The notes under the pieces: generated by a model
The model's input: only the letters and a program-made list of their open reading frames with translations
What the model was told of the DNA's origin: nothing
The model's database searches: none
Part shown: positions 8,461 to 18,308 of the stretch, piece by piece
How the letters are laid out: every line of letters begins with the position of its first letter
How positions within the stretch are numbered: position 1 is the stretch's first letter
Source of the DNA: Crossiella cryophila
GTDB taxonomy: Bacteria; Actinomycetota; Actinomycetes; Mycobacteriales; Pseudonocardiaceae
Direction of reading: 5' to 3'
NCBI RefSeq assembly: GCF_014204915.1
Contig: NZ_JACHMH010000001.1
Coordinates: 9,647,501 to 9,711,500 of the forward strand
Length of the DNA stretch: 64,000 nucleotides
Program-made: the position numbers and the translations under genes

Positions 8461-10059
8461 TCAGCAGCAGCTGGCGGCGCCTTCGGTGCAGCCTTGGCCG
8501 CCGCGGCGGAGCACCATCGGGCAGGCCCAGCCGTAGTCCGGGTCCGGTGCCAGCGGCAGCCTGCCGGAGCGGTTGGTGGTGGTCAGCACCGCGCCGTCGA
8601 CCGGCTTGCTGGTCTTGAGCACGACCTCCTGGCCGGCCTCGCGCGCCTCGTCCGCGCCCTTGGTCAGCTTGACGATCTCCACCCCGCGGGCGATGTCGGC
8701 GATGTAGGCCCGGCCCTTGTACCAGTACGGCGAGAAGGAGACCGCCGCCTCCGGCCGGTAGTAGGCGATCTGGAACGGCTTGGCCGGGTCGCTGATGTCG
8801 ATGAACCGGGTGCCCTGGCCGTAGAAGGAGTAGGCCACCACGCGGTCGTGGATGTCGAAGTAGTGCGCCGAGCAGCCCGCGTCGGTGATGGTGCCCTCCT
8901 GGTCGTGCGGGCTCCACACGCTGACCGTCTCCAGGTGGAACGGCTTCTGCTCGGTGGCCTGCCAGGACTCGCCCTTGCCAGAGCCCTTCAGCGAGGAGAT
9001 CACGAACCGGCCCTGATCGGCGCAGGTCGGCGAGCCGAATGCCTCCTCGGTGTGCAGCAGCAGACTGCCGGCCGGGTGCTTGGCCGAGGGCCTGGGACCG
9101 TCGTCGAGCCGGTCGCCGACCGGGCGGATCGAGTTGTGGCTGAACGCCCTGGGCATGTCCTTGGTGGGCACGCCGCCGCCCGCGTACGGGATCGGGTTGT
9201 TCGCGGTGGCCTCGCGGAACCGCTTGGTCAGCGGGTCGAAGTGCCAGCCGGAGGTGCGGTAGCCGCGGGTGCCGCCGGTGCCCGCGACCCAGGCGATGCC
9301 CGTGGCGTCCACCTGGACGTCGTGGGTCATGTGCGTCTTGCCCTGGTTGCGGTTGAGGTCCACGTAGGTGGCCGAGGTCTTCGGGTTGCGCGGGTCCCGG
9401 ATGTCGGTGACGAAGATCTTCCCGGACCGCTTGTACAGGTCGGGGTCGGTCGTCGGCGTGCCGTCGTAACCCGCGGTCCACAGGTACTGGCAGTCGTTGA
9501 CGCAGGTGGTGGTGTGCCCGGTGCCCATCTCGGCGAAGCTGAGCAGCTTCAGGTCGGCCGGGTCCTTGGCGTCCAGGATGTACACGCCGGTCGGCCGCTC
9601 CCCGCCGACCTGGCGCCCGAACGCGCTGCGCTCGCGGGCCATGAAGACCAGCTTGCGCTTGTGGTCGACGTCGACGTCCTCGTTCTCCCAGAACCGCTTG
9701 GTCACATCGTCGCCGGGCAGTGCCAGCGCCGCGTTCTCCAGGTGATCCAGGAACACCGGTTTGTCCGGATTGGACACGTCGTAGGACTTGAGGCCGAACT
9801 CACCACTGACGAACATCACCTCCTTCTTCCGCCAGCCTGCGCGGTAGGTGGTGTAGTTGATCGAGATCGCGCCCTTGGTGTCGGGCAGCCGGTCGACCAC
9901 CTCGACATTGGCGGAAGCGGCCTGCAGTTCGGGCAGTTCGGCGGCGGCGGACTGCGCGGCGGACAACGGCGCGGCCTGCGGCGCCGGACCGGCGACGGCG
10001 AAACCGCCCCCGGTCAGCGCGGTGGCCAGCGCGGCGGTCAGCACCACCAGCGTCTTCAT
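8461..10059 (-). CDS. Secreted LVIVD-repeat (beta-propeller-like) protein
   Basis: 532 aa with a Sec signal peptide (residues 1-23, MKTLVVLTAALATALTGGG, then AVAGPA cleavage region). A long repetitive body follows with blades of the LVIVD type: GLKSYDVSNPDKPVFLD, GVYILDAKDPADLKLLSF, KIFVTDIRDPRNPK, TRFIDISDPAKPFQI, GVEIVKLTKG. Such proteins are surface or secreted and of unknown function, presumed protein-binding propellers. The C-terminus carries an unusual Cys cluster (ACP, QGC, ASCC as the last residues). ATG at 10059 fits the signal peptide; AAGAGGGGA precedes it. Convergent with fbiD. Not part of the conserved mycobacterial order. Confidence 0.85.
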   Translation of the reverse strand: MKTLVVLTAALATALTGGGFAVAGPAPQAAPLSAAQSAAAELPELQAASANVEVVDRLPDTKGAISINYTTYRAGWRKKEVMFVSGEFGLKSYDVSNPDKPVFLDHLENAALALPGDDVTKRFWENEDVDVDHKRKLVFMARERSAFGRQVGGERPTGVYILDAKDPADLKLLSFAEMGTGHTTTCVNDCQYLWTAGYDGTPTTDPDLYKRSGKIFVTDIRDPRNPKTSATYVDLNRNQGKTHMTHDVQVDATGIAWVAGTGGTRGYRTSGWHFDPLTKRFREATANNPIPYAGGGVPTKDMPRAFSHNSIRPVGDRLDDGPRPSAKHPAGSLLLHTEEAFGSPTCADQGRFVISSLKGSGKGESWQATEQKPFHLETVSVWSPHDQEGTITDAGCSAHYFDIHDRVVAYSFYGQGTRFIDISDPAKPFQIAYYRPEAAVSFSPYWYKGRAYIADIARGVEIVKLTKGADEAREAGQEVVLKTSKPVDGAVLTTTNRSGRLPLAPDPDYGWACPMVLRRGGQGCTEGAASCC

Positions 10060-10172
10060 CGTGGGGATCCCCTCTTCCTCAACGGCTCTCCCCGCACCCT
10101 CGCAGCGGCCCCGGCCTGCGGCAACAGCCGTTAGTCGTAGGTCATTCGCCGTTGTCACTAGGCTCCCGGGGC

Positions 10173-10385
10173 ATGGGATCACCTGGACCGGAACAGGCGA
10201 CCGTGCACACCGTGCACGCCGACGGATCGCTCACCGCGCTGCGCGATGACGGCCTCCTGGTCGACGCCCCGGCCGCCGCGGTGGCCGCCGGTGGCTGGCT
10301 CGCGCCCCGGCCGGGGCAGCGGGTGACCCTGGACCGGACGGAGGGCCAGGTCACAGCGGTACGCCCGCCGGTTCCGCCCGCTTAA
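10173..10385 (+). CDS. Small conserved-looking hypothetical protein upstream of ppk1
   Basis: A 70-aa ORF with a beta-rich pattern ([35 protein letters not shown]) that looks like a small OB- or SH3-like barrel; that is a guess from the hydrophobic pattern. It has no recognised domain. The coding signature (G/C in third positions) is good. It sits divergent from the secreted LVIVD protein and 77 bp ahead of ppk1 on the same strand, so it may be cotranscribed with ppk1. ATG at 10173, with GGCTCCCGGGG upstream a weak RBS. Confidence 0.6.
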   Translation: MGSPGPEQATVHTVHADGSLTALRDDGLLVDAPAAAVAAGGWLAPRPGQRVTLDRTEGQVTAVRPPVPPA

Positions 10386-10462
10386 TCCGAAGTTCACACC
10401 GAGCAGGCGGTTCCCACCACGCGCAGGGCGCGATAACCCTCCCCGTCAGCAACAATGGCCGG

Positions 10463-13102
10463 GTGAGCACGGACCGCAGCGAGGAAAAGCCGACCGACCC
10501 GACGACGAAACCGGGTCGCGCCCGATCGTCCACTCGGAACACCACCGCGAAGGCCGCCACCTCTGCCCAGCGGGGACGCAAGACCACCCCCGCCGCGCCG
10601 CCCGACTCCCCCGCGCCCGAACCGGTGAAACCCGCGGCCCGGCGCACCCGCAAACCCGCCGAGGCCCCACCGGAACCCGCGGCCGCCCCGGCCCCGCGGA
10701 GCCGGACCCGGCGCACACCCAGTCAGCCGGCGGCGGTGGCCCTGCCCACCGACCGCAAACCCGCCGCCCCGCAGACCGTGGCCGCCGTACCCGCCGCGGC
10801 CAAGCCGACCACCGCCCGGCGCACCCCGGCCAAGCCCGTCGCCAAACCCGCGACCGCCCGCCGCACCGCCGCCGCCCAGCGCCGCACCGCCAGCGCCACC
10901 GCCACGGCCGCCCCGGCCACCAACGGCGTCGCCGCGGGCGTGCGCACCGCGCGCCAGGGCACCCCGGTCGTGCCGCCGGTGGAATCCGCGCCGCCCAAGG
11001 CATCCCCGGCCGCGCCGCCCGCGGTGACCGAACCGCCCACCATCAAGGACCTGCCCGACGACCGGTACTTCAACCGGGAACTCTCCTGGCTGGACTTCAA
11101 CGCCAGGGTGCTCGCACTGGCCGAGGACGTCTCCGAACCGTTGCTGGAGCGGGCCAAGTTCCTGGCCATCTTCGCCTCCAACCTGGACGAGTTCTACATG
11201 GTCCGGGTGGCCGGGCTGAAGCGCCGCGAGGAGACCGGGCTGTCCGTGCGCAGCGCCGACGGCCTGTCCCCGCGCGAACAACTCGCCCGCATCTCCACCC
11301 GCGCGCAGGACCTGGTCGAGCTGCACTCGCGCACCTTCCTGGACCAGATCCAGCCCGAACTGGAGAAGTACCAGGTGCGCATCGTGGCCTGGGACGACCT
11401 GGACGACCCGGACCGGCTGCGGCTGACCAACTACTTCAGCGACCACATCTTCCCGGTGCTGACCCCCCTCGCGGTCGATCCGGCGCACCCCTTCCCCTAC
11501 ATCTCCGGCCTGTCCCTCAACCTCGCCGTCACCGTGCGGGATCCCGAGGGCGGCCAGGAACGCTTCGCCCGCGTCAAGGTGCCGGACAACGTGCCGAGGC
11601 TGGTCAGGGTCGAACTCGACCGGGACGCCGACACCGCGACCTACCTGCCGCTGGAAGAACTCATCTCGGCCCACCTCACCGACCTGTTCGCGGGCATGGA
11701 CGTGCTGGAGCACCACGTGTTCCGGGTCACCCGCAACGCCGACCTCGAGGTCGAGGAGGACCGGGACGAGGACCTCCTGCAAGCCCTGGAACGGGAACTG
11801 GCCCGCCGCCGGTTCGGCCCGCCGGTACGCCTGGAAGTCGCCGACACCATGAGCGAGCACATGCTCGAACTCCTGCTGCGCGAGCTGGAGGTGGACCCGC
11901 ACGACGTGGTCGAGGTGCCCGGCCTGCTCGACCTGTCCTGCCTGTGGCAGCTCTACGGCCTGGCCCGCCCTGAACTCAAGGACAAGCCGTTCGTGCCTGC
12001 CACGCACCAGGCATTCAGCGAGGGGGAGACACCCAAGAGCGTGTTCGCCACCCTGCGCGAGGGCGATGTGCTGGTGCACCACCCGTACGACTCCTTCTCC
12101 ACCAGCGTGCAGCGCTTCATCGAACAGGCCGCCGCCGACCCGCACGTGCTGGCCATCAAGCAGACCCTCTACCGCACCTCCGGTGACTCGCCGATCGTGG
12201 ACGCGCTCATCGACGCGGCCGAGGCAGGCAAACAGGTCGTGGCGCTGGTGGAACTGAAGGCCCGCTTCGACGAGCAGGCCAACATCAAGTGGGCCCGGCA
12301 GCTGGAACGCGCGGGCGTGCACGTGGTCTACGGCCTGGTCGGCCTCAAGACGCACTGCAAGACCGCGCTGGTGGTGCGTCAGGAGGGCTCCACCATCCGG
12401 CGCTACTGCCACATCGGCACCGGCAACTACAACCCCAAGACCGCCCGGCTCTACGAGGACATCGGCCTGCTCACCGCCGAACCCGCCATCGGCCAGGACC
12501 TCACCGACCTGTTCAACGTGCTCACCGGCTACTCCCGCCAGCACACCTACCGCAGCCTGCTGGTCGCGCCCTACGGCGTGCGCCGCGGCATCATCGAGCG
12601 GGTCGAGGCCGAGATCGCGCTGGCCAGGCAGGGCAAGCGGACCGGGATCCGGCTGAAGGTCAACTCGCTGGTGGACGAACAGGTCATCGACGCCTTCTAC
12701 CGCGCCTCCCAGGCCGGGGTGCCGATCGAGGTGGTGGTGCGCGGCATCTGCTCCCTCAAACCAGGCGTCCCTGGACTGAGCGAGAACATCACCGTGCGCT
12801 CGATCCTGGGCCGCTTCCTCGAGCACTCCAGGGTGGTGCACTTCCGCGGCGGCAACGAGCACTGGTTCGGCAGCGCGGACATGATGCACCGCAACCTGGA
12901 CCGCCGGATCGAGGTGATGGTCCGGGTGGCCGATCCCAAGCTGACCCACGACCTGGACGTGATGTTCGACTCCTGCATGGACCCGGCCACCCGCTGCTGG
13001 GAGCTGGAACCCAACGGGCACTGGAGTCCCTCGCCACAGGCGGGCGACCGGGTGCTGGACCACCAGGAGGAGATGCTGCGCAGGCACGGGGCCAAGGCGT
13101 GA
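10463..13102 (+). CDS. ppk1: Polyphosphate kinase 1
   Basis: An 879-aa enzyme that reversibly makes polyphosphate from ATP. The conserved four-domain PPK1 core starts at about residue 193 ([20 protein letters not shown]). The autophosphorylated histidine lies in [14 protein letters not shown] and a second in [19 protein letters not shown]. Unusually, about 190 residues precede the core: an Ala/Pro/Arg/Lys/Thr-rich low-complexity tail with repeats such as [14 protein letters not shown] and [14 protein letters not shown]. It is absent from ordinary about 690-740-aa PPK1 and is probably disordered and strongly basic. GTG at 10463. It is coupled to mutT1 by a GTGA overlap. Orthologue of Rv2984. 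Confidence 0.95.
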   Translation: MSTDRSEEKPTDPTTKPGRARSSTRNTTAKAATSAQRGRKTTPAAPPDSPAPEPVKPAARRTRKPAEAPPEPAAAPAPRSRTRRTPSQPAAVALPTDRKPAAPQTVAAVPAAAKPTTARRTPAKPVAKPATARRTAAAQRRTASATATAAPATNGVAAGVRTARQGTPVVPPVESAPPKASPAAPPAVTEPPTIKDLPDDRYFNRELSWLDFNARVLALAEDVSEPLLERAKFLAIFASNLDEFYMVRVAGLKRREETGLSVRSADGLSPREQLARISTRAQDLVELHSRTFLDQIQPELEKYQVRIVAWDDLDDPDRLRLTNYFSDHIFPVLTPLAVDPAHPFPYISGLSLNLAVTVRDPEGGQERFARVKVPDNVPRLVRVELDRDADTATYLPLEELISAHLTDLFAGMDVLEHHVFRVTRNADLEVEEDRDEDLLQALERELARRRFGPPVRLEVADTMSEHMLELLLRELEVDPHDVVEVPGLLDLSCLWQLYGLARPELKDKPFVPATHQAFSEGETPKSVFATLREGDVLVHHPYDSFSTSVQRFIEQAAADPHVLAIKQTLYRTSGDSPIVDALIDAAEAGKQVVALVELKARFDEQANIKWARQLERAGVHVVYGLVGLKTHCKTALVVRQEGSTIRRYCHIGTGNYNPKTARLYEDIGLLTAEPAIGQDLTDLFNVLTGYSRQHTYRSLLVAPYGVRRGIIERVEAEIALARQGKRTGIRLKVNSLVDEQVIDAFYRASQAGVPIEVVVRGICSLKPGVPGLSENITVRSILGRFLEHSRVVHFRGGNEHWFGSADMMHRNLDRRIEVMVRVADPKLTHDLDVMFDSCMDPATRCWELEPNGHWSPSPQAGDRVLDHQEEMLRRHGAKA

Positions 13103-14013
13103 GCGCGCTGCACGCGGCTGGCGCCGCACTGTGGCGGGAAACCCCGGCAGGCGTGGAACTGGCGGTGGCGCACCGTCCGCGCTACGACGACTGGTCGCTG
13201 CCCAAGGGCAAGTGCGACCCCGGCGAGACGCTGACCGAGACCGCGGTCAGGGAGATCGCCGAGGAGACCGGTTACCACGCGGTACTGGGCCGGATGCTGC
13301 CAGCCGCGCACTATGAGGTGTCCACTAAGGACGGAAATACGCGGCCGAAAAGAGTCACCTATTACTCCGCCGAGGCCATTGGCGGGGACTTCGTCCCGAA
13401 CGAAGAGGTCGACGAACTGCGCTGGCTGAGCGCGGACAAAGCCCGCGCGCTGCTGAGCTATGAGCACGACCGGGTGGTGCTGGACGCCTTCACCGCGCTG
13501 CCAGCCCGCGTCCGCACCGTGCTGCTGGTCCGGCACGCCAAGGCGGGCAAGCGGGAGAAGTGGGCCGGGCCGGACGAGCTGCGCCCGCTCACACCCTCCG
13601 GCACGCACCAGGCGCGCTGCCTCGGCCGGATGCTGCCGGCCTTCGCCCCGCAGCGCCTCTACGCGGCTCCCAGGGTGCGTTGCGCGCAGACCGTGGAGCC
13701 CTTGGCCGAGCAGCTGGGGCTGCCTATCACCGAGGAGTGGTTGCTGGCCGAGGAGGGCTTCTGGCCGGACCCGGACGCGGGGGTGCGCCGGTTCCTGGCC
13801 ATCGCCGCCGATGGGGCCGCGGTGGTCTCCAGTCAGGGCGGGGTGATCCCGGAGTTGGTGGAGCGGCTGGCGGTCAAAGCCGGCCTGCCGCTGACCGAGT
13901 TCCCCAGCCGCAAGGGCAGCACCTGGATCCTCACCTTCGACGCCGATCCGGCCGGTCCGACCCTGCTCGCGGCGGACTACTGCGAAACCCCGCTGCCGCC
14001 GGTCCGCGACTGA
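13099..14013 (+). CDS. mutT1: Nudix hydrolase fused to histidine phosphatase (MutT1 type)
   Basis: 304 aa. The N-terminal Nudix domain has the box [20 protein letters not shown] and sanitises 8-oxo-dGTP or diadenosine polyphosphates. The C-terminal SixA/RHG-type histidine phosphatase domain begins near residue 136 ([11 protein letters not shown], with the phospho-acceptor His). This two-domain layout and the position after ppk1 match mycobacterial MutT1 (Rv2985). GTG at 13099 overlaps the ppk1 stop (GTGA). The last codons lie 17 bp before a strong terminator. Pairing with ppk1 suggests a shared role in phosphoanhydride or nucleotide-pool metabolism. Confidence 0.92.
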   Translation: MSALHAAGAALWRETPAGVELAVAHRPRYDDWSLPKGKCDPGETLTETAVREIAEETGYHAVLGRMLPAAHYEVSTKDGNTRPKRVTYYSAEAIGGDFVPNEEVDELRWLSADKARALLSYEHDRVVLDAFTALPARVRTVLLVRHAKAGKREKWAGPDELRPLTPSGTHQARCLGRMLPAFAPQRLYAAPRVRCAQTVEPLAEQLGLPITEEWLLAEEGFWPDPDAGVRRFLAIAADGAAVVSSQGGVIPELVERLAVKAGLPLTEFPSRKGSTWILTFDADPAGPTLLAADYCETPLPPVRD

Positions 14014-14029
14014 TCCCAGGCACAAAAGA

Positions 14030-14059
14030 AAGGCCCCGCCGGCGTCCCGGCGGGGCCTT
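14030..14059. terminator. Intrinsic terminator between mutT1 and hupB
   Basis: A perfect 13-bp stem (AAGGCCCCGCCGG, paired with 14047-14059) closes a 4-nt CGTC loop, with A-rich sequence before and TTAT after. It separates the converging mutT1 and hupB genes and can serve both strands. Confidence 0.92.
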
Positions 14060-14111
14060 ATCTCAGTCTTCCCGAAGCGGTTTGGGTGTCAGGACCGCCT
14101 CAGGCGTGACT

Positions 14112-14765
14112 TCACTTCTTGCGGGCCGCCGGCTTCTTGGCGGCCGGCGCCTTGGCGGCTGCGGGCTTCTTCGCAGCAGCGGCCGGCTTCTTGGCCGCCG
14201 GAGCTGCCTTGGGGGCGGCAGCCTTGGCGGTGGTCGCCTTGGCGGCGGCCGGCTTCTTCGCAGCCGCGGCGGCCTTGGGGGCGGCAGCCTTGGCGGCGGC
14301 AGCGGGCTTCGCAGCCGCAGCCTTGCGGGTGGTCGCCGGCTTGGCGGCGGCCTTGGTGGCCGGCGCCTTGGTGGCGGTGGCGGTCGCCCGCGCGGTACGC
14401 GTGGCGGTGGTCTTGGCCGCGGCAGCGGCCTTCGGGGCAGCGGCCTTGGCAGCGGCGGCCTTGGGGGCAGCGGCGGCCTTCGGCAGCTTGGTGGTGCCGC
14501 TGATCACGTTCTTGAACGTGGTGCCGGCGCGGAATGCGGGGACGTTGGTCTTCTTGACCTTCACGGTCTCACCGGTACGCGGGTTGCGAGCGGTGCGGGC
14601 CGCGCGGGCCCGCTTCTCGAAAACACCGAAGCCGGTGATGGTGACCTTGTCACCCTTGTGGACAGCGCGGACGATGACGTCGACGATGCCGTCGACTGCG
14701 GTGCCGGCGGTCTTCTTGTCGCCAAGACGCTCGGCGAGCGCATCGATGAGCTGGGCCTTGTTCAC
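14112..14765 (-). CDS. hupB: HU-family nucleoid protein with long Lys/Ala tail
   Basis: 217 aa. Residues 1-92 are a canonical HU domain ([35 protein letters not shown] with the DNA-intercalating arm). Residues about 95-217 form a histone-H1-like tail of Ala/Lys/Pro repeats ([10 protein letters not shown] and PKAAAAAK type) ending in KKPAARKK. This is the actinobacterial HupB/HupS form; it compacts DNA and is often lysine-acetylated. Orthologue of Rv2986c. ATG start, with GGAGGGAC upstream. Convergent with mutT1. The tail DNA is a set of near-identical GCC/GCG-rich repeats prone to copy-number change. Confidence 0.97.
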   Translation of the reverse strand: MNKAQLIDALAERLGDKKTAGTAVDGIVDVIVRAVHKGDKVTITGFGVFEKRARAARTARNPRTGETVKVKKTNVPAFRAGTTFKNVISGTTKLPKAAAAPKAAAAKAAAPKAAAAAKTTATRTARATATATKAPATKAAAKPATTRKAAAAKPAAAAKAAAPKAAAAAKKPAAAKATTAKAAAPKAAPAAKKPAAAAKKPAAAKAPAAKKPAARKK

Positions 14766-14943
14766 CTTCAGTCCCTCCCAGGACGCTTACGGCCCTACAA
14801 CTCAGGCCGACTAGAAGGCAACGGTAAGGCCAAGCGCCAATACTTTCCACGCGCCACGCCCAAAAATCCATTGCGACGCGCGGAGTTCCGCCCGTCCGAG
14901 GTACTCCGGGCGGTGGAATGGGCGGGTTCGGGGCCCGCCGTTT

Positions 14944-14985
14944 CCGGACCTGAATCCCCTTCCCCACCAGGGGATTCAGGTCCGG
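14944..14985 (-). terminator. Hairpin downstream of leuD
   Basis: A perfect 16-bp inverted repeat (CCGGACCTGAATCCCC and its complement) with a 10-nt loop, 15 bp after the leuD stop. There is no U-run on the leuD side, common for actinobacterial terminators. It lies between leuD and the promoter region of hupB. The rest of 14766-14943 is hupB 5' region with no other feature seen. Confidence 0.75.
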
Positions 14986-14999
14986 CGAAGGCGGATTTC

Positions 15000-15611
15000 T
15001 CAGCCGCTGCGGGCCGGAAGGGTCCTCGGCAGCCAACTTGGCCGCGATTTTTCGAACGCATCAACACTTTCGGCGTGTCGCAGGGTGAGTCCGATGTCGT
15101 CGAGCCCCTCCAGCAGCCGCCAGCGGGTGTAGTCGTCGACCTGGAAGGGCGCTTGGAACTCCTTGGCTCGCACCGTCTTCGACTCGAGGTCCACAGTGAC
15201 CTCGGTGCCCGGTTCGGCCTCCAGCAGCTTCCAGAGCTGCTCGACGTCGCTTTGCTCACACTGGGCGGCGAGCAGACCCTGCTTGCCGGAGTTGCCACGG
15301 AAGATGTCGGCGAACCGGGAGGAGATCACCGCCCGGAACCCGTAGTCCCCCAGCGCCCACACCGCGTGCTCCCGGGAGGAGCCGGTGCCGAAGTCGGGTC
15401 CGGCCACCAGGACCGAGCCGTTCCGGAAGGGCTCTGCGTTGAGCACGAACTCGGGGTCGTTGCGCCAGGCGGCGAAGAGCCCGTCCTCGAATCCGGTCCG
15501 GGTGACCCGCTTCAGGTACACCGCCGGGATGATCTGGTCGGTGTCCACGTTGGACCGTCGGAGCGGCACCCCGACGCCCGTGTGCGTGGTGAACGGCTTC
15601 ATCGCACCCAT
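15000..15611 (-). CDS. leuD: 3-Isopropylmalate dehydratase small subunit
   Basis: 203 aa. It partners LeuC in isomerising 2-isopropylmalate to 3-isopropylmalate, and also citramalate in the CimA route. The swivel-domain signatures [16 protein letters not shown] and [17 protein letters not shown] are intact. ATG at 15611 has GAGAGGGG seven bases upstream; a second ATG lies three codons in. One base separates it from the leuC stop, so the two are coupled. Orthologue of Rv2987c. Confidence 0.97.
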   Translation of the reverse strand: MGAMKPFTTHTGVGVPLRRSNVDTDQIIPAVYLKRVTRTGFEDGLFAAWRNDPEFVLNAEPFRNGSVLVAGPDFGTGSSREHAVWALGDYGFRAVISSRFADIFRGNSGKQGLLAAQCEQSDVEQLWKLLEAEPGTEVTVDLESKTVRAKEFQAPFQVDDYTRWRLLEGLDDIGLTLRHAESVDAFEKSRPSWLPRTLPARSG

Positions 15612-15612
15612 C

Positions 15613-17028
15613 TCAGAACCCCTCTCCGGCCAGATCCGCGGGCGAGGACAGGTGTCCGGTTACGGCCGTGGCCGCGGCCACCAACGGGGACACCAGGTGC
15701 GTCCGGCCGCCCTTGCCCTGCCGCCCCTCGAAGTTCCGGTTGGAGGTCGAGGCCGACCGCTCCCCCGGCTTGAGCTGATCCGGGTTCATGCCAAGGCACA
15801 TCGAGCACCCGGCCTGCCGCCACTCCGCGCCCGCCGCGCTGAAAACCGTGTGCAGCCCCTCGGCCTCGGCCTGCGCGCGCACCCGCATCGACCCCGGCAC
15901 CACCAGCATCCGCACGCCCTCGGCCACCTTGCGCCCCTTGAGCACGGCGGCGGCGGCGCGCAGGTCCTCGATGCGTCCGTTGGTACAGGAGCCGAGGAAG
16001 ACGGTGTCCACCCCGATCTCCTTCAGCGGCTGCCCGGCGGTCAGCCCCATGTAGGCCAACGCCTTCTCCGCAGTAGTCCGTTCGACCTCATCCACGATCA
16101 GCTCGGGATCCGGCACAGAAGCCGAAAGCGGCAGCCCCTGCCCCGGGTTCGTCCCCCAGGTCACGAACGGCGCCAACTCCGCCGCGTCAAGCACGATCTC
16201 CTCGTCGAAGACCGCGTCGTCATCGGTCCGCAACGACTTCCAGTACTCCACCGCGGTGTCCCAGTCCGCGCCCTCGGCGGCATGCGGCCGCCCCTCGAGG
16301 TACTCGAACGTGGTCTCGTCCGGCGCGATCATCCCCGCCCGCGCGCCCGCCTCGATCGACATGTTGCACACCGTCATGCGGGCTTCCATGGACAGCGTGG
16401 TGATGGCACTGCCCCGGTACTCCAGGACATACCCCTGCCCCCCACCGGTACCGATCCGCGCGATCACCGCCAGGATCAGGTCCTTGGCCGTGACCCCCTC
16501 GGCCAGCTCGCCCTCGACCGTGATGGCCATCGTCTTGAACGGCCGCAACGGCAACGTCTGGGTGGCGAGCACATGCTCGACCTCAGACGTCCCAATCCCG
16601 AACGCCAACGCCCCAAAGGCACCGTGCGTCGACGTGTGGCTGTCCCCACAGACAACAGTCATCCCAGGCTGGGTCAGCCCCAACTGCGGCCCGACCACGT
16701 GCACGATGCCCTGCTCCAGATCCCCCATGGGGTGGAGCCGGACCCCGAACTCCTGACAGTTCTTCCGAAGCGTGTCCACCTGCGTCCGCGACACCAGATC
16801 CGCGATCGGCTTGTCGATGTCCACAGTCGGCACGTTGTGGTCCTCGGTGGCGATCGTGAGATCCGGCCGCCGAACCGGTCTCCCCGCCAACCGCAGGCCG
16901 TCAAACGCCTGCGGACTGGTCACTTCATGCACCAGGTGGAGATCGATGTACAGCAGATCGGGCTCAGCCCCACTGCCCCGACGCACAACATGCGCGTCCC
17001 ACACCTTCTCCGCGAGCGTGCGTCCCAT
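15613..17028 (-). CDS. leuC: 3-Isopropylmalate dehydratase large subunit
   Basis: 471 aa, aconitase superfamily. The [4Fe-4S] cysteines are seen in [11 protein letters not shown] and [11 protein letters not shown]; substrate regions include [11 protein letters not shown]. It is the catalytic subunit for leucine synthesis and, with CimA, isoleucine synthesis. ATG at 17028 with GGAGCGATG context. Divergent from the IclR-family regulator at 17096, with a 67-bp shared control region carrying a clear inverted repeat. Orthologue of Rv2988c. Confidence 0.97.
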   Translation of the reverse strand: MGRTLAEKVWDAHVVRRGSGAEPDLLYIDLHLVHEVTSPQAFDGLRLAGRPVRRPDLTIATEDHNVPTVDIDKPIADLVSRTQVDTLRKNCQEFGVRLHPMGDLEQGIVHVVGPQLGLTQPGMTVVCGDSHTSTHGAFGALAFGIGTSEVEHVLATQTLPLRPFKTMAITVEGELAEGVTAKDLILAVIARIGTGGGQGYVLEYRGSAITTLSMEARMTVCNMSIEAGARAGMIAPDETTFEYLEGRPHAAEGADWDTAVEYWKSLRTDDDAVFDEEIVLDAAELAPFVTWGTNPGQGLPLSASVPDPELIVDEVERTTAEKALAYMGLTAGQPLKEIGVDTVFLGSCTNGRIEDLRAAAAVLKGRKVAEGVRMLVVPGSMRVRAQAEAEGLHTVFSAAGAEWRQAGCSMCLGMNPDQLKPGERSASTSNRNFEGRQGKGGRTHLVSPLVAAATAVTGHLSSPADLAGEGF

Positions 17029-17062
17029 CGCTCCTCCGCTCGAGGTAAGAAAACAACGCTGG

Positions 17063-17083
17063 ACTTCCCAAATACCGGGAAGT
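17063..17083. promoter_or_regulatory. Candidate IclR-family operator between leuC and iclR
   Basis: An inverted repeat ACTTCCC-7nt-GGGAAGT lies in the 67-bp gap between divergent leuC and the IclR gene. IclR homologues at this locus (NdgR in Streptomyces, LtbR in Corynebacterium) are known to control leuCD. The palindrome is seen; its use is inferred. Confidence 0.6.
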
Positions 17084-17095
17084 TAGTATCGGCTC

Positions 17096-17797
17096 GTGGG
17101 ACAGCATAGCGGCATCGGAGTACTCGACAAGGCAGTGGCAGTGCTGCACGCGGTGGCAACAGACCCCTGCGGCCTGGCCGAGCTGTGCCAAAGAACAGGC
17201 CTGCCAAGGGCAACGGCACACCGCCTCGCAGTAGGCCTTGAAGTCCATCGCCTCCTCCAGCGAGGCCCCGACGGCCGCTGGCGCCCAGGCACCGCCCTGG
17301 CCGAACTGGCAGGCGGCGTAACGGATCCCCTCCTCGACGCCGCCTCAGCCGTCCTCCCCAGACTCCGGGACATCACCGGCGAAAGCGTCCAGCTCTACCG
17401 CCGAGACGGAACCCAAAGAGTCTGCGTCGCCTCAGCAGAACCCCCCGCAGGCCTAAGGGACACCGTCCCCATCGGCTCCCGCCTCCCCATGACAGCCGGC
17501 AGCGGAGCCAAAGTCCTGGCCGCCTGGTCCGACCCAACCACCCAACGCGCAGTCCTGGCCGACGCCGTCTACGGCGAGCGAACCCTCCTGGACGTAAGAC
17601 GCCGAGGCTGGGCCCAAAGCGTCGCAGAACGCGAACCAGGCGTAGCCAGCGTCAGCGCCCCCGTAAGAGACAGCACCGGCCAGGTAGTAGCCGCAGTCTC
17701 AGTCTCAGGCCCAGTAGACAGAATCGGCCGCCGCCCAGGCGCCCGCTGGGCCGCAGACCTCCTAGCCGCCGCAGAAGCCCTACAGTCCCGCCTCTAG
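17096..17797 (+). CDS. IclR-family regulator of leuCD (NdgR/LtbR-like)
   Basis: 233 aa. The N-terminal winged helix reads GVLDKAVAVLHAV, LAELCQRTGLPRATAHRLAV. The C-terminal GAF-like effector domain contains MTAGSGAKVLAAW, characteristic of NdgR/LtbR. Orthologue of Rv2989 by order. It probably represses or modulates leuCD and itself through the inverted repeat at 17063. GTG at 17096. Codon use is a little looser (more A-ending codons) than in neighbours. The 3' end is followed by two repeat units and an intrinsic terminator. Confidence 0.9.
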   Translation: MGQHSGIGVLDKAVAVLHAVATDPCGLAELCQRTGLPRATAHRLAVGLEVHRLLQRGPDGRWRPGTALAELAGGVTDPLLDAASAVLPRLRDITGESVQLYRRDGTQRVCVASAEPPAGLRDTVPIGSRLPMTAGSGAKVLAAWSDPTTQRAVLADAVYGERTLLDVRRRGWAQSVAEREPGVASVSAPVRDSTGQVVAAVSVSGPVDRIGRRPGARWAADLLAAAEALQSRL

Positions 17798-17834
17798 CCC
17801 AGAGACCCTCCGGACACCCCGAACGCCCCACAAC

Positions 17835-17864
17835 GGCCAACAAGGCGTCCACAACGGCCAACAC
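17835..17864. repeat. Two repeat units (GGCCAACAC family) after iclR
   Basis: Cores GGCCAACAA at 17835 and GGCCAACAC at 17856, 21 bp apart, in sense orientation relative to iclR. No opposing arm is present. A terminator follows at 17879. Confidence 0.8.
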
Positions 17865-17878
17865 ACGCACAGCCCCTC

Positions 17879-17906
17879 GGCCCCAGCTGCCCTAGCAGCT
17901 GGGGCC
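17879..17906 (+). terminator. Intrinsic terminator of iclR
   Basis: A perfect 11-bp stem (GGCCCCAGCTG with its complement) and a 6-nt loop, followed by ACTCTTG. It ends the iclR transcript just after the repeat pair. Confidence 0.8.
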
Positions 17907-18155
17907 ACTCTTGTCCGTGACCCACATCACGCCCCGGTTGCAAACCAGCATCAGCCCCACGACTCGGCCGCCAGGCCGAGAGCCCATGAGCGACCATCCC
18001 CAAGAAGCCCCACAAGAGGACCCAAAACAATGAGCAACAGGCCAGCCCGAAGGGCTAGGCCAAAACAATGATGGAAATCAATAGAACCCCGCTGGTTCCG
18101 CAACCCACCGCACCGTGGGGGTCCGGGGGCTCGAGCCCCCGGGATAAAATGCGAA
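17907..18155. other. Non-coding stretch before the tRNA genes
   Basis: No credible gene is seen. It contains two copies of CAAAACAATGA (near 18023 and 18062) and a perfect 20-bp palindrome at 18123-18142 (CCGGGGGCTC and its complement), just before the tRNA terminator. The palindrome could be a second terminator or a protein site. Confidence 0.5.
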
Positions 18156-18190
18156 AGCGGCCTGATCCAGTTCTTCCGGATCAGGCCGCT
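18156..18190 (-). terminator. Terminator of the tRNA-Gln/tRNA-Glu transcript
   Basis: A 13-bp perfect stem (AGCGGCCTGATCC with its complement) around a 9-nt loop. On the minus strand it is followed by UUUCGCAUUUUAUCC, a good U-rich tail. Confidence 0.88.
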
Positions 18191-18200
18191 CCCACCGATG

Positions 18201-18273
18201 TAGCCCCGACGGGATTTGAACCCGCGCTACCGCCTTGAGAGGGCGGCGTCCTAGGCCGCTAGACGACGGGGCC
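18201..18273 (-). tRNA. tRNA-Glu (CTC)
   Basis: A 73-nt cloverleaf. The acceptor stem GGCCCCG/CGGGGCT includes a G1-U72 wobble, and A73 is the discriminator. The anticodon loop CCTCTCAA gives anticodon CTC. The T arm GGTTCAAATCC is intact. CCA is not encoded. It lies just upstream of its own terminator and downstream of tRNA-Gln, as near gltX in mycobacteria. Confidence 0.96.
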
Positions 18274-18308
18274 TAGCTAGAGGATTCCTATTACTAGGCT
18301 TCCTCCTG

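Noticed and set aside
10394-13129. Long antisense ORF across ppk1
   Set aside because: GC-rich DNA leaves the opposite frame open; the sense frame encodes full PPK1 with all motifs.
14119-14814. Antisense ORF opposite hupB with a hydrophobic Ala/Leu-rich product
   Set aside because: It is the complement of the Lys/Ala repeat tail; looks membrane-like only because of that repeat.
18123-18142. Phage attachment site near the tRNA genes
   Set aside because: A perfect 20-bp palindrome is present, but no integrase, no duplicated tRNA end and no foreign block adjoin.
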